Counted from the first letter of the stretch, positions 36,117-46,005 are shown. The stretch is 64,000 nucleotides of DNA from an uncultured Collinsella sp. (GCA_900757615.1 CAAEON010000003.1:19085-83084), one strand, 5' to 3'. Translations and numbers: made by a program. Notes: generated from the sequence alone by a model not told the origin.

Positions 36117-37019
36117 TTACTTTTTATCGGCGGTCAAGGGAAGCTTTTCCGCCGACACATCCAGGCCATAGCGATAGCTGATGGCGTCGACGGGACAGGC
36201 CCCGATGCACTTTCCGCACCGGATACATTCGGCATGATTGGGCGCGCGGACCACATCAACGTCCATCTGACAAACCTTTGAGCACTTGCCGCACGAGACA
36301 CATTTGCATGCGTCAACCCGAATCCCCAGTAGGGACACCCTATTCATGAGCGCATAGAATGCGCCGAGTGGACAAATCCATTTGCAGAAGGGGCGGTAGA
36401 ACAAAACGCTCAGCACTACCATGGCAATGAGAACGGCAAGTTTCCAAGTAAAGAGCTGCCCCAGCGCAGATCGAATGCCGGCATTGGCAATGGCCAGCGG
36501 AATGGCGCCCTCGAGCACACCCTGTGGACAGATGTACTTGCAAAAGAACGGGTCCCCCATCCCCACATCGTTGACCACCAAGACGGGCAGCAGCACCACG
36601 GCAAACAGCAGCACGACGTACTTGATGTACGTAAGCGCCTTGAGCCTTTTTGTCGAAAGCTTTTTGCCGGGGATCTTATGCAGCAGCTCCTGCAGCCAGC
36701 CAAACGGGCACAGAAAGCCGCATACAAAGCGTCCCAGCAGCACGCCGAGCAAAATGAGCGTACCGGTAACATAGTAAGAAAAGTTGAACTTGGATGAACC
36801 TACCACCGACTGGAACGACCCGATGGGGCACGCACCCGATGCCGCGGGGCACGAATAGCAGTTAAGTCCAGGTACGCAGACCGTTTTTCCCGCGCCCTGA
36901 TAGATGCCGCCTTTGGCAAAGTTTGGCAGGTGAATGTTGGTGACGAGCGTCGCCGCCGCCTGAATGAATCCGCGAAATCGAGCCAAAACATGCGACGCAG
37001 TGTTTTCTCTTTTATCCAA
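36117..37019 (-). CDS. NapH/YccM-like membrane ferredoxin
   Basis: A 300-aa membrane protein with four or five helices, CGFLCPFGWLQ (100-110) and WICPLGAFY motifs, and two C-terminal 4Fe-4S clusters (CKCVSCGKCSKVC and CIRCGKCIGACPVD). It likely passes electrons across the membrane to the thiol lipoprotein downstream. A TTG at 37019 is proposed as start: it overlaps the stop of the CD1871A gene and has GGAG 10 nt upstream. The longer open frame to 37106 would overlap most of that small gene. Confidence 0.8.
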   Translation of the reverse strand: MDKRENTASHVLARFRGFIQAAATLVTNIHLPNFAKGGIYQGAGKTVCVPGLNCYSCPAASGACPIGSFQSVVGSSKFNFSYYVTGTLILLGVLLGRFVCGFLCPFGWLQELLHKIPGKKLSTKRLKALTYIKYVVLLFAVVLLPVLVVNDVGMGDPFFCKYICPQGVLEGAIPLAIANAGIRSALGQLFTWKLAVLIAMVVLSVLFYRPFCKWICPLGAFYALMNRVSLLGIRVDACKCVSCGKCSKVCQMDVDVVRAPNHAECIRCGKCIGACPVDAISYRYGLDVSAEKLPLTADKK

Positions 37020-37158
37020 TTCCGATACACTCCAAGCACAGCCTAATCGCTTTGGCCAGCACGGCATCCGCCTCGCCACGCATAACGCCAAAGCACACCA
37101 TGGCAATTCCGACGATCAACAAAGCGACCTGTACCACGGGTTTTACCGCTTTGAACAA
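37012..37158 (-). CDS. CD1871A-family 48-aa CxxC membrane peptide
   Basis: A short gene too small for usual callers. From TTG 37158 (GAAAGGAG eight nt upstream) it encodes a single hydrophobic helix (VVQVALLIVGIAMVCFGVM), then RGEADAVLAKAIRLCLECIGIG and stop. The RGE...KAI.LCLECIGIG ending is that of the CD1871A family, known as small companions of membrane ferredoxins in anaerobes. The CxxC (CLEC) may take part in electron transfer. Its stop overlaps the ferredoxin start. Confidence 0.75.
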   Translation of the reverse strand: MFKAVKPVVQVALLIVGIAMVCFGVMRGEADAVLAKAIRLCLECIGIG

Positions 37159-37248
37159 CCTGACCACTCCTTTCGTTACGCGACCATTGGACCATATCGG
37201 CTATAAAATCCGTGTTAAGCGCGATTTGAAATGTGCAAGGAGACTGTT

Positions 37249-37923
37249 ATGCGTATTTTGATCGTCGAGGACGAGCGGGCGCTGTGTGACGCAATCGCGC
37301 GCAGCTTGCGAAACCTGGCGTACAGCGTCGACTGCTGTCACGACGGACAGGAGGCGCTCGACCTACTGGACGTTGAGGCCTTCGACCTCGTGGTACTCGA
37401 CCTCAACCTTCCCTGCATCGACGGCATGACCGTACTCAGGGAACTTAGGAAAACTGACTGCGAGACTAAGGTACTGATTCTGTCCGCACGTGGCGAAGTA
37501 TCCGATAAAGTCGCCGGACTCGATGCAGGCGCCAACGACTACCTCACCAAGCCGTTTCATCTGGACGAGCTTGCGGCACGCATACGCAGCCTTACCCTCA
37601 GGCGCTTTACACAAAGCGACATAGTTTTAACCTGCGGAAAGCTCCGTTTTGACACCAAGGCGCGCATCGCTTCCGTGGACAGCGAGGCTTTATCTCTTAC
37701 GCGCAAGGAAACGGGAATCTTGGAATACCTGATGCTTAATCAGGGGCGTCCGGTAAGTCAAGAGGAGCTTATCGAGCATGTATGGGACAGCGGCGTCAAC
37801 AGCTTTAGCAACGCGACCCGCGTTCATATCTCGTCGCTCCGAAAAAAGTTGCGCAGCGCTTTGGGATACGACCCCATTCGCAATCGGATTGGAGAGGGCT
37901 ACGTTATGGAGGACAGTGAATGA
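37249..37923 (+). CDS. OmpR/PhoB-type response regulator
   Basis: A 224-aa two-component regulator. The receiver has acidic residues ED near 8-9, the phospho-acceptor in LVVLDLNLP near 50-54, and LTKPFHLDEL near 100. A winged-helix output domain occupies about 125-220. Its last bases overlap the kinase start (ATGA). It is divergent from the CD1871A/ferredoxin/TlpA operon across 90 bp and may control it. ATG 37249 follows AAGGAGACTGTT. Confidence 0.92.
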   Translation: MRILIVEDERALCDAIARSLRNLAYSVDCCHDGQEALDLLDVEAFDLVVLDLNLPCIDGMTVLRELRKTDCETKVLILSARGEVSDKVAGLDAGANDYLTKPFHLDELAARIRSLTLRRFTQSDIVLTCGKLRFDTKARIASVDSEALSLTRKETGILEYLMLNQGRPVSQEELIEHVWDSGVNSFSNATRVHISSLRKKLRSALGYDPIRNRIGEGYVMEDSE

Positions 37924-39071
37924 AAAGGCTTTCGCTGCAATGGCGCATAACGATTATGACGGCACTGCTCACGTGTGCGGCATGCGTGCTGACGAACTGC
38001 CTGGTCGGCTATACGGGCATGCGCTACATGGATGCCATCGGCAGTGACATCTCGGCCTTTACCGCAACCGGCGAAAAATCGCCCCAGGCGTTCGACCCAA
38101 CGAAAGCGACCCTCGATGACGAGGTCACGATCGTCGTAAACGACGCACAAGAGTCTTTTGGCACGACAGCCTGGTACATCACGGCTGGAGTCACACTCCT
38201 TGGCGGCGTGCTGGCATACTTTGCGAGCGGCCGTGCACTCAAACCGCTACGGGCTTTTGCCGCTCAGGTCGAGCGTGTGCAGCCTGACAACCTAAGCGAA
38301 ATCAGACTCAGTGAAGATGTGCCCACCGAGCTACAACGATGCAGCGCCTCATTCAACGATATGATTAGCCGACTCGACGAAGGTTTCTCCGCGCAGCGTC
38401 AATTTACCGGCAACGCCGCACACGAGCTGCGCACCCCGCTCGCCCTTATGCAGGCACAGATTGAACTATTCATCTCCGAGCACTCCGGTTTGCAACCCGA
38501 AACAGCCGAGCTACTCGGCCTGCTACAAGAACAAACTGATCGGATGTCACGGATGACCAAGGTGTTGCTCGAGATGAGTGAGCTCCGCAGCGTTCCTTGC
38601 GAGGACGATGTTGAACTTGGTCCCTTGTCCGAAGAGGTCCTCACCGACCTTGCGCCACTTGCCGAAAAAAAGGACATAGCCCTCAATTGTGCTGGAGACG
38701 CTTTAGTAATCGGGAGCGACACGCTCCTCTATCGGCTGGTGTTTAACCTGGTCGAAAATGCCATTCGTTACAGCCGCCCCGGCTCGACTGTCAACGTCTC
38801 CATCTGCGACAACAACAGCCACGTGCTCCTGCGAGTCGAGGACCAGGGCCCGGGAATACCCAAGCAGTACCGAGAGAGCATCTTCCAGCCGTTCTTTCGC
38901 CTAGACAAATCCCGCAGCAGGGCATACGGCGGCGCAGGACTCGGACTAGCGCTCGTTTGGGAGATTGCAGCGCTTCACGGTGGCACGGTAGAGGTCGAAA
39001 CAAGTTCCGAGAACGGGACCACTATGCTCGTAAGCCTTCCAAAACGATCCGCAGCGTTACCCGAACAGTAA
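37920..39071 (+). CDS. Membrane sensor histidine kinase
   Basis: A 383-aa kinase with two membrane helices (about 10-35 and 78-98), a HAMP-like segment, HisKA (TGNAAHELRTPLALM), and HATPase motifs (NLVENAIRY, DQGPGIP, GGAGLGLALV). The short extracytoplasmic loop suggests it senses the membrane or a partner. It overlaps the response regulator by 4 bp and forms a pair with it. Confidence 0.92.
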   Translation: MKRLSLQWRITIMTALLTCAACVLTNCLVGYTGMRYMDAIGSDISAFTATGEKSPQAFDPTKATLDDEVTIVVNDAQESFGTTAWYITAGVTLLGGVLAYFASGRALKPLRAFAAQVERVQPDNLSEIRLSEDVPTELQRCSASFNDMISRLDEGFSAQRQFTGNAAHELRTPLALMQAQIELFISEHSGLQPETAELLGLLQEQTDRMSRMTKVLLEMSELRSVPCEDDVELGPLSEEVLTDLAPLAEKKDIALNCAGDALVIGSDTLLYRLVFNLVENAIRYSRPGSTVNVSICDNNSHVLLRVEDQGPGIPKQYRESIFQPFFRLDKSRSRAYGGAGLGLALVWEIAALHGGTVEVETSSENGTTMLVSLPKRSAALPEQ

Positions 39072-39139
39072 AACAAAAGGGGTCCCGAGCAACAGGAGTA
39101 CAATTGCTGCTATTGTTGCCAGCTGTTGGGAGATGGAAG

Positions 39140-40144
39140 ATGGACTGCGATGGCTACCCATGCGTTCCCATGCCGTTGATGTGCACTGCCTTTGTGCCGG
39201 GGCAGATTGACGCTGCGGTTGCAGGCATTTCCGACCCCAATTCACGCGCCATTGCCACGGCAGAAGCGCTGTACTTTCGCGGACAGGCCACCCTCGCTGC
39301 CAAGACGGCGCGCCCCTATCTTGACGCCACCGATCCCGCGCTGCGCTATTCCGCATGCTTTATCTGCGGATACGCCAGCCTGTCGCTCAACCGTATCGCT
39401 GACGCCCGCCGGTGCCTTGCTGGCATCCTCGATACGCCGGCTGACGAGGAATCGCCCGCCGTCCACGCCACGCATATCCTGTTCGCCTCGGCCGCGAGCG
39501 TCCTGCTGCACTTGCCTTCCCCGTATTCCGCCGAAGAGTTTTATCCGCTTGCGGCGCATCTGCCCGAAGGCCTACGCCTGTTCGCCAGCTACGTGATGGC
39601 GCATGCCCTGTACCTGCGCGGCGAATATGGCCGCAGTCTGGGCATGGCGGAAAACGCCCTGATCATGAAACAGGGAAGCTATCCGATCTCGGAACTGTTC
39701 CTTCACCTGGTAGCTTCCATGGCATGCATGAGCCTCAAGGACATCGACGCCGCAAAGGCACACTTCGGAACCGCTTGGAACATTGCGCGTCCCGACGGCC
39801 TTATCGAGCTCATTGGCGAGCACCACGGCCTTTTACAGGGGCTCATCGAGGCGTGCCTAAAAACGCAATGCCCTGACGACTTCGCTCGCATCATCGAGAT
39901 CACGTACCGCTTCAGCTACGGCTGGCGGCGCATCCACAACCCCGATTCGGGCGAGGACGTGGCCGACGATCTAACGACCACGGAATTCACCATGGCCATG
40001 CTCGCCTGTCGTGGGTGGACCAACGCCGAAATCGCACGCCATATGGGAGTATCGCCGGGCACCGTCAAAAACCGCCTATCCGGCGTATACGCAAAGCTTG
40101 GCATCGGCACACGCGCCGAGCTGGTCGCGCATATGTTGCGTTAG
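39140..40144 (+). CDS. LuxR-type regulator with helical-repeat N-terminus
   Basis: A 334-aa regulator. Residues about 15-250 are alpha-helical with TPR-like pairs (AEALYFRGQATLAAKTARPYLDATDPALRYSACFICGYASLSLNRIADARRCL). The C-terminal 55 residues form a LuxR helix-turn-helix (MAMLACRGWTNAEIARHMGVSPGTVKNRLSGVYAKLGI). No ATPase domain is present, unlike MalT. It lies 155 bp before a giant surface protein gene on the same strand and may control it. ATG 39140 follows GGGAG; alternatives upstream lack a site. Confidence 0.85.
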   Translation: MDCDGYPCVPMPLMCTAFVPGQIDAAVAGISDPNSRAIATAEALYFRGQATLAAKTARPYLDATDPALRYSACFICGYASLSLNRIADARRCLAGILDTPADEESPAVHATHILFASAASVLLHLPSPYSAEEFYPLAAHLPEGLRLFASYVMAHALYLRGEYGRSLGMAENALIMKQGSYPISELFLHLVASMACMSLKDIDAAKAHFGTAWNIARPDGLIELIGEHHGLLQGLIEACLKTQCPDDFARIIEITYRFSYGWRRIHNPDSGEDVADDLTTTEFTMAMLACRGWTNAEIARHMGVSPGTVKNRLSGVYAKLGIGTRAELVAHMLR

Positions 40145-40299
40145 CGACCGGGCTGCCAAGCGCATCGAACGCGTTCCGGAACCCAGCGCTTCGCTCGATC
40201 AATTTGGACATTTTGACCCTTGAATGGCACTACCGCCACGGGGCGCCTTCTCGCAAAATTGGATTATTTCCACCGATATTTGCGGGATGGGAGCCCAAG

Positions 40300-43200
40300 A
40301 TGCTTGATCGCCGTTCGTTACTTGTTGCCGGAGCGTCCTCGCTAGCGAGCATTATGTTGCCTCGCGTGCCGGGAAGCGAAAATGCCTTCCTGCTGCCGTT
40401 CGCGCCCACCGTGGCCTATGCCGACGAAGAAGACCCCTTCAGGGTGCTCGTTCTCTCGCGCACCATGTTTGGTGTGGTCGTGGTCGACGTCGCCAACAAG
40501 AATACGCCCATCAAGGGAGCACAGGTCACGCTCACGTCGCGCTACGCCGCAGGCAAGCAGCTCGCCGCCACGACCGATGACGAAGGCACGGCCATTTTTG
40601 AGGTCGCGCCGCTTTCGGAAGGCTACGTAGACGAGGCGACGCTTCTCGACGCGTACGACTTTAACGGCGGCATCTCCATTAGCATGGCGGGCTACCGCGA
40701 TGTCGAGATTCCCCTCGCGCGTGTCCAAGGCGGCACCGCCATTACCGCACCCACACGTCCGCTCTCCGATGGCGAGCCGTACTTTCGCCAGCTCACGTTT
40801 GACGAATGGGACATCCAGTACGCTGAAGCCACGTTCATGGCACTGCCGAAGGACGACGCGGCAAACGCCCAACCCGACACGCACGCCTTTACCGTGCAGG
40901 CACATCTGCCACAGGGCGGACAGGCAACGCTGCGCATCAACAAAGTGACGCCTGCCGCGGGCAGCTCACCCGAAACCGTCACTCAGATTGGCCAAGTCAA
41001 GGCCAGTGCATCGGGTTCGGATAATCTGGCAACGTTCACGCTTGAAGACACGTTCCTCGATGCAGCTTCGGGCCTTCTGGAGGAAGGATGCAAGCTGCGC
41101 TTTGTGCTCGATTACCAGGGCAAAACCTACACGCTCTCATCCCCTATGGCCGTTGTCACTGCGCCGGCCGCAAAGGCGGAATCGGGCTCGACCACCATCA
41201 TTCCCACCACTATGGACCAAGAGATCACTCCGTTTGATTTTCCAGCGGCGTTTCCCGGCATCGGCGGCAACAAGTTCACCTGCTGGATGCCCTCGTTCCC
41301 CATTCTGTTCGATTTCTCGTTTGCCGGGTACGTACTGTTTGGCGGAGGATACAAACCAGCCAGCTATATGAACGATTCGGGCAATCCGGATCCGGAGTAC
41401 TGGAAGAAGTCACCGCGTGAGTCGGGCGCCAAGCAGGCAAACCGCTACCTCGACGAGATGGAGGGGAAGTGGAATCAGTACAAGAGCATGAGCGCCGGTT
41501 CGGGTACCGATCCAAGGAACACCAAACTGCTTCGCCATCACTGCACACTGCTGTTTACGATGGATATCGCCACGCAGCTGTACGGATCGCTCGCCTACGA
41601 CTGGGTGGGCAAAACCTGGGGTGATAACAACGACCCTGCATACGGCAATATTAAGGCCCTCTTCCAGGTAAGAACCGACCTCAATTGGACCGAGCAGTTT
41701 ACCCTAGGACCAGTGCCGTTTTTCCTAAACGTCAACCCCTGGGTGCTAGCGAAGCTGGCGCTCGCCGTGGGCGCCCACACGCACGGTAGCGGCGCGGCGT
41801 TTTTCAAGAACATTTCGCTCGACTATTCCAACACGTCGGGCTCGTTCACCATCCAGATCGGACTTGCCGTCACCTTTGGAGCCGGCGTTGCAGGCGTCGC
41901 TTCGTCCGCCGTGCGTGGCGCCGCATCCCTCACGTTGTTCATTGGATACGAGAAGGCGGATGGACACCAGCTTCCGCGACTGCGCGTAGGTGCAGACGTC
42001 GATGTCGATGTGATACTCCAGTTCGTCATGTTCAAGTGGACCACCAAAGCTTGGTCGGGATCGTGGCCCACACTCCTCGATTCGTGGAATATGTCGGTGA
42101 ACAACGGCGACCAGTATGTACTCCAGTGCTCTGAGCTTGCATTGGGTGGGGATACGCCTTATACGCTGGATGCCTGCTTCGGCTCGGCCGGCAACGCCGA
42201 GGCAGGTGGTGTGCCGCAGTTTATCGCATCGGCCACCATCGTCACCAACGCCGAGCTGCTCGCACGCGCCGAGGTTAAGGCCACTGCCGTAAACGTCGCG
42301 TCTGTCGTGCGCGATTGGGATCAAGCGGTCACGCGCATTGAGCTCGAGGCGGATGCAGAAAGCGACGACACGGGACAGATCGAGCATTTCGTCCATGCAC
42401 TGGTAGAGAACGACGAAAACGCCGCGCCGATGTATGAGTACGTCTACATCGGTCAGGCAACGAACGCCGTTGCGGACCCCAACGCCAATTCTGCCGGCGT
42501 GTCGGAGGACGAGCGTGGCGGCATCAAGCCTTCGAGCGACAGTGTGCTGTTTTCCGGCGTGCTCAGCGAAGCCCACATGAAGCTGTCGATTATCGCCGAC
42601 GTGGAGTGCCTATTCCGTATCGCCTCGGTGCGCTACGGCGACAATGGCCGCTCGCGCCTGGTGGTACACACAAAGGCGAACGGCACGTGGTCCGCTCCCA
42701 TGCCCGTAGACTTTCCCCTTGGGTTTGGCGAGAACGACGTGGAGCGCGACAGCATATACGATTACGACTTCGACGTGGTGGAATATACGGACGGTAGAGG
42801 AAACCGGGACGCCTACGTGCTGCTGGTCTCCGGCGAGCGCCCCGCCGGCGACAACACCCTTTTCGATACGGCAAGCACAGCCGGCATACTGTCCGTTGTG
42901 CGCCTGCGCATAAGCAACGACGGAGTTCGCGTGACATCGCACACGTCGTGGCGCAGCATCTCGCGCGGCCACCTTCAGGAGGATGGCTACCATTGCCTGC
43001 AGTGCCCACGCATCACGGTGGGCAAGACACTTGTCGACGGACGTCTGTCGGGCGCCTACCTCCACCGCCGCGGAGCCACCGCAGAGAAGGCGCTCGGCAG
43101 CGAGGCCGAGGTTGCGCTGGAGTGCTTTACCCTGTGGTCGGACGTTTCGGGCGACAGCCTCACGTTCCGTCAGGTCCTCCGCTTTCCGCAAGCACCGTCG

Positions 43201-44667
43201 AGTATCGAGCTGGGCGAGCCCGAGAATATCAACGGCAAAATGGTGGTGCCCGTTGCGTACGAGACCGCAGACGGTTGCGGCTGCGCATCGTACGCCGTGA
43301 TTGGCCAGTCCATTGCGGGCTGGGGCGTTATGCCACCAGACGCCACGGTACCCCATGCGGTGCCGTGGCCACAACATTCGGGCTTTTTGGCCACCGTCAA
43401 CGAGCAGCTGCAGCATATTACTTGGACGCGAGGCGCATCGGCATTTGCAACGCGGCCCGTGGGTGCCGCAGGCTGTGGCCCGGCATCGTTTAGCGTAAGC
43501 AACAACGGCAGGTGCGTGCTCTATGTGGAGAACACCGATGGCAAGGTTGGACAAACCTACGACGAAGAAGGCAACCCGGTAGCAGTGATGGGCAAGCACT
43601 TCCGCATCTTCGCCAGCACCTTGGCACGCGATTTGTTCACGGAGCCGTTCGTGATGTGCGAGCTGGACCATCCCGTCGATCAGATAACGACTTTTTTGAC
43701 GTCGGGAGGCATGCTCTCCACGCTCGCCACGCACATTGTGAGCGCAGAGAAGAGCGAGGCAGAGCTACACGGCATCGAAGTGCCCTTGGTGGCGTGCGCC
43801 ACTCCGACGGGGGCGGTCGCCACCTCGGGCGCGGTGGTGCCCGGAGCAGCAGGCGAATCCTTCATGGTCACGGTGCGAAACGACGGCAACACCTTGCTGA
43901 CCGCCGGCACGATCGATCTGTATCGAGAGGGCTCCAGCCAGCCGTTCTCCAGCGCATCCATCGGATTCGGAGTGAACGCACGTATGGCATCGATCTACGA
44001 TCCAGAGCTTGCCGAGGACGCTTCGGCCAACGACATGTCACACGTGAAGTACGCACTCGAGACGCTGGGCGAACATTTTGCGACGCACCCGCTGGTAGCC
44101 GACAACGGCAACGCCGTGCTGGCACCGGGTTGCACGGCACAGTTCCGCATGAGCTTCGCCATCCCCGAGAGTTGGGGCGACGAAGTGGGCAAACGCGTAA
44201 CGCTGTATGCGAAGGCACGTAATCTGGTGGCGCTCGATCCCGTAACGTTCGAGGAAATTCGACCGGGCGCAAACTCGACGCTGGGCGCCGTACTGCACGA
44301 GCTTCATGTACCCGACGCGGCATGCGAACGCTCGGAAGTTCAGGTCGGCGTATGCGACAGCGCGGATACGACAGGACTTCACGACGCCCCGATGACGGCA
44401 GACGGCGATGGCGGCTCGAGTGGCGGCGGTACTGACAAGGACGGCGGCTCCGGCGGAAGCAGCTCCAGCAGTGGCAAGGACCACGGCACTAACAAGCGCT
44501 CCGGAAAAGCGGGCGCGCTTGCGGGCACGGGCGATGCCAACGCTCCCCTTACGACAGCCGCAGCAGCACTCGCCGCAGCTGGTGCCGGCCTTGTCGCCTA
44601 CAGTGCCCGCCGCACGGCGCTCGAAAACGACACAGCTCATAAGGTCAATTCGGATAGGCCTCGCTAG
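40300..44667 (+). CDS. Large Tat-exported surface protein with LAGTG anchor
   Basis: A 1455-aa secreted protein. The start MLDRRSLLVAGASSLASIML is a twin-arginine-like signal, with cleavage after AYA (41). Near 50-110 is a carboxypeptidase-regulatory or Ig-like fold (VDVANKNTPIKGAQVTLTSRYAAGKQL). The long middle has no recognised domain. Near 1360-1405 a Gly/Ser/Lys linker leads to LAGTG (1407-1411), a hydrophobic helix and YSARR. LAxTG is the class E sortase motif in actinobacteria. The tail after RR is unusually long (17 residues). ATG 40300 follows GGGAG. Confidence 0.8.
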   Translation: MLDRRSLLVAGASSLASIMLPRVPGSENAFLLPFAPTVAYADEEDPFRVLVLSRTMFGVVVVDVANKNTPIKGAQVTLTSRYAAGKQLAATTDDEGTAIFEVAPLSEGYVDEATLLDAYDFNGGISISMAGYRDVEIPLARVQGGTAITAPTRPLSDGEPYFRQLTFDEWDIQYAEATFMALPKDDAANAQPDTHAFTVQAHLPQGGQATLRINKVTPAAGSSPETVTQIGQVKASASGSDNLATFTLEDTFLDAASGLLEEGCKLRFVLDYQGKTYTLSSPMAVVTAPAAKAESGSTTIIPTTMDQEITPFDFPAAFPGIGGNKFTCWMPSFPILFDFSFAGYVLFGGGYKPASYMNDSGNPDPEYWKKSPRESGAKQANRYLDEMEGKWNQYKSMSAGSGTDPRNTKLLRHHCTLLFTMDIATQLYGSLAYDWVGKTWGDNNDPAYGNIKALFQVRTDLNWTEQFTLGPVPFFLNVNPWVLAKLALAVGAHTHGSGAAFFKNISLDYSNTSGSFTIQIGLAVTFGAGVAGVASSAVRGAASLTLFIGYEKADGHQLPRLRVGADVDVDVILQFVMFKWTTKAWSGSWPTLLDSWNMSVNNGDQYVLQCSELALGGDTPYTLDACFGSAGNAEAGGVPQFIASATIVTNAELLARAEVKATAVNVASVVRDWDQAVTRIELEADAESDDTGQIEHFVHALVENDENAAPMYEYVYIGQATNAVADPNANSAGVSEDERGGIKPSSDSVLFSGVLSEAHMKLSIIADVECLFRIASVRYGDNGRSRLVVHTKANGTWSAPMPVDFPLGFGENDVERDSIYDYDFDVVEYTDGRGNRDAYVLLVSGERPAGDNTLFDTASTAGILSVVRLRISNDGVRVTSHTSWRSISRGHLQEDGYHCLQCPRITVGKTLVDGRLSGAYLHRRGATAEKALGSEAEVALECFTLWSDVSGDSLTFRQVLRFPQAPSSIELGEPENINGKMVVPVAYETADGCGCASYAVIGQSIAGWGVMPPDATVPHAVPWPQHSGFLATVNEQLQHITWTRGASAFATRPVGAAGCGPASFSVSNNGRCVLYVENTDGKVGQTYDEEGNPVAVMGKHFRIFASTLARDLFTEPFVMCELDHPVDQITTFLTSGGMLSTLATHIVSAEKSEAELHGIEVPLVACATPTGAVATSGAVVPGAAGESFMVTVRNDGNTLLTAGTIDLYREGSSQPFSSASIGFGVNARMASIYDPELAEDASANDMSHVKYALETLGEHFATHPLVADNGNAVLAPGCTAQFRMSFAIPESWGDEVGKRVTLYAKARNLVALDPVTFEEIRPGANSTLGAVLHELHVPDAACERSEVQVGVCDSADTTGLHDAPMTADGDGGSSGGGTDKDGGSGGSSSSSGKDHGTNKRSGKAGALAGTGDANAPLTTAAAALAAAGAGLVAYSARRTALENDTAHKVNSDRPR

Positions 44668-44757
44668 CTCCTAGTTACTTTTGTGAGAGACGCCGACTCA
44701 GCTCATCGAACATCAAAATGGGCTGGTTCTGGATACCCAGAGCCAGCCCATTGCGCA

Positions 44758-45342
44758 TTAAATGTCGTCTGAGGAGTCGAGTTCTGCCTCGAGCTTGGCA
44801 CGGCGTCTTTTCGCCGTGAAAAACGTTGCGCACAGGACAGCAAACGTGGCCGCGAAAATCGTCGCACCGCAGAACACGCCCGTGGCCAGGTTCGCCAACC
44901 AAAAGACGCCTTCGAGCGGTACGATCTGCGCCTCAGCGATACAGCGCATTGCGGCAATAACAAGCGCGAACGCGGCGCCGCTAAGACCGCTGACAAGCAG
45001 GAAATATCCAACAGGAAGATGCCCGGTTTGCCCAAAACGATTGGTATCGACATAGCCCTTCCGCGTTTGCAGTCCTGCGCAAATCAACATCACGAGAACG
45101 AGCCACAAATACATGGCTGCCTCGAACGGCGTTGCAAAGCCATGCGGCATTTCACTAGCGTCGCTGTGAACCCACGCAACCTGTCGAGCTATAAACTGGT
45201 AGAAAAAGATCATCAACATGCCAAACGAAAGCAGCACGAAGCCAATCTTGTAGATCTTCGCGTTCTCAGCCTCCAGGCGTTCATCCTTTGGGCCGGCATA
45301 TTCACGCCACTTTTGCACGATTTTCAGATCTTCATATTTCAT
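44758..45342 (-). CDS. Four-helix membrane protein paired with an XRE regulator
   Basis: A 194-aa protein. The first 25 residues are charged and start MKYEDLKIVQKWREYAGPKDERLEAENAKIYKIGF, then four hydrophobic segments follow. The DERLEAENAKIYKIGF entry resembles small membrane proteins commonly found next to XRE regulators in anaerobes; the function is unknown. It begins 9 bp after the regulator gene and is surely cotranscribed. Confidence 0.75.
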   Translation of the reverse strand: MKYEDLKIVQKWREYAGPKDERLEAENAKIYKIGFVLLSFGMLMIFFYQFIARQVAWVHSDASEMPHGFATPFEAAMYLWLVLVMLICAGLQTRKGYVDTNRFGQTGHLPVGYFLLVSGLSGAAFALVIAAMRCIAEAQIVPLEGVFWLANLATGVFCGATIFAATFAVLCATFFTAKRRRAKLEAELDSSDDI

Positions 45343-45351
45343 AGTGAACTC

Positions 45352-45582
45352 CTAAAGAGCATTAGGGTCGGCGTCGGTTTCGTCTTCCCAAAACAAGTCG
45401 TTCAACGTAACGCGCAGCGCCTTACAGATTGCCACGCACAAATTGAGCGTGGGGTTATAGCCGCCCGCCTCGATAAGGCCGATGGTTTGGCGCGTAACGC
45501 CCACGGCTTGGGCTAAGTCAGCTTGCGAAAGGCCAGCCGCCGCGCGTGCCGCCTTCATGCGTAGGTTCTTTTTGCCCGGCAT
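45352..45582 (-). CDS. Small XRE family regulator
   Basis: A 76-aa Cro/CI-type protein: MKAARAAAGLSQADLAQAVGVTRQTIGLIEAGGYNPTLNLCVAICKALRVTLNDLFW, almost the whole protein being the helix-turn-helix fold. It precedes a membrane-protein gene by 9 bp, a common stress-responsive pair. GACAGATAT-type sites in the upstream region are candidate operators. ATG 45582 follows GAAAGGAACTCC. Confidence 0.88.
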   Translation of the reverse strand: MPGKKNLRMKAARAAAGLSQADLAQAVGVTRQTIGLIEAGGYNPTLNLCVAICKALRVTLNDLFWEDETDADPNAL

Positions 45583-45602
45583 GGAGTTCCTTTCGTAAAT
45601 GT

Positions 45603-45671
45603 GGACAGATATTCGTTGCAACATGACAGAAATATATTGCATCAATCAAAAGATGTCAACTATATCTGTCA
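45603..45671. promoter_or_regulatory. Candidate XRE operator sites
   Basis: Three GACAGATAT-like sites lie upstream of the XRE gene: GGACAGATATT (45603-45613), TGACAGAAATATA (45624-45636) and the inverted TATATCTGTCA (45661-45671). The outer pair forms an inverted repeat. Confidence 0.4.
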
Positions 45672-46005
45672 TTATGGAAATCATGTTCGTCATCGCCATA
45701 CGGCACAGCGATTTCGATTCGCTTTTCAATCTTACTCGGGCAGAACCGAGTCGGAAGGAACCGAGTAAGTGGGACTTCGGCAGGGAGCGTGACTCGCCCG
45801 CATTAAGAAGACGCTCAAGGCGCCCGCCTAGAAAGCGAAGTGCCGTCCTATCTCAGCGCCGAGACCTCAAAGATGACCAACGCCAGCGAAGTATTCGGGG
45901 CTCTCGCACATGGCTACTCATAATCAATGCCCGCGGCATGGCCAACGCGCACGCCAATAACCGGATTTGCCGGAACCATGCGTGCCCCATCGCTTAATAG
46001 CTCCG
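45672..46005. other. Gene-free stretch with switchable hairpins
   Basis: About 330 bp without a convincing gene. CTTACTCGG (45731-45739) can pair with CCGAGTAAG (45761-45769), while its inner ACTCGG can instead pair with CCGAGT at 45746-45751. The remaining sequence has no start signal for the weak open frame it contains. Confidence 0.5.
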
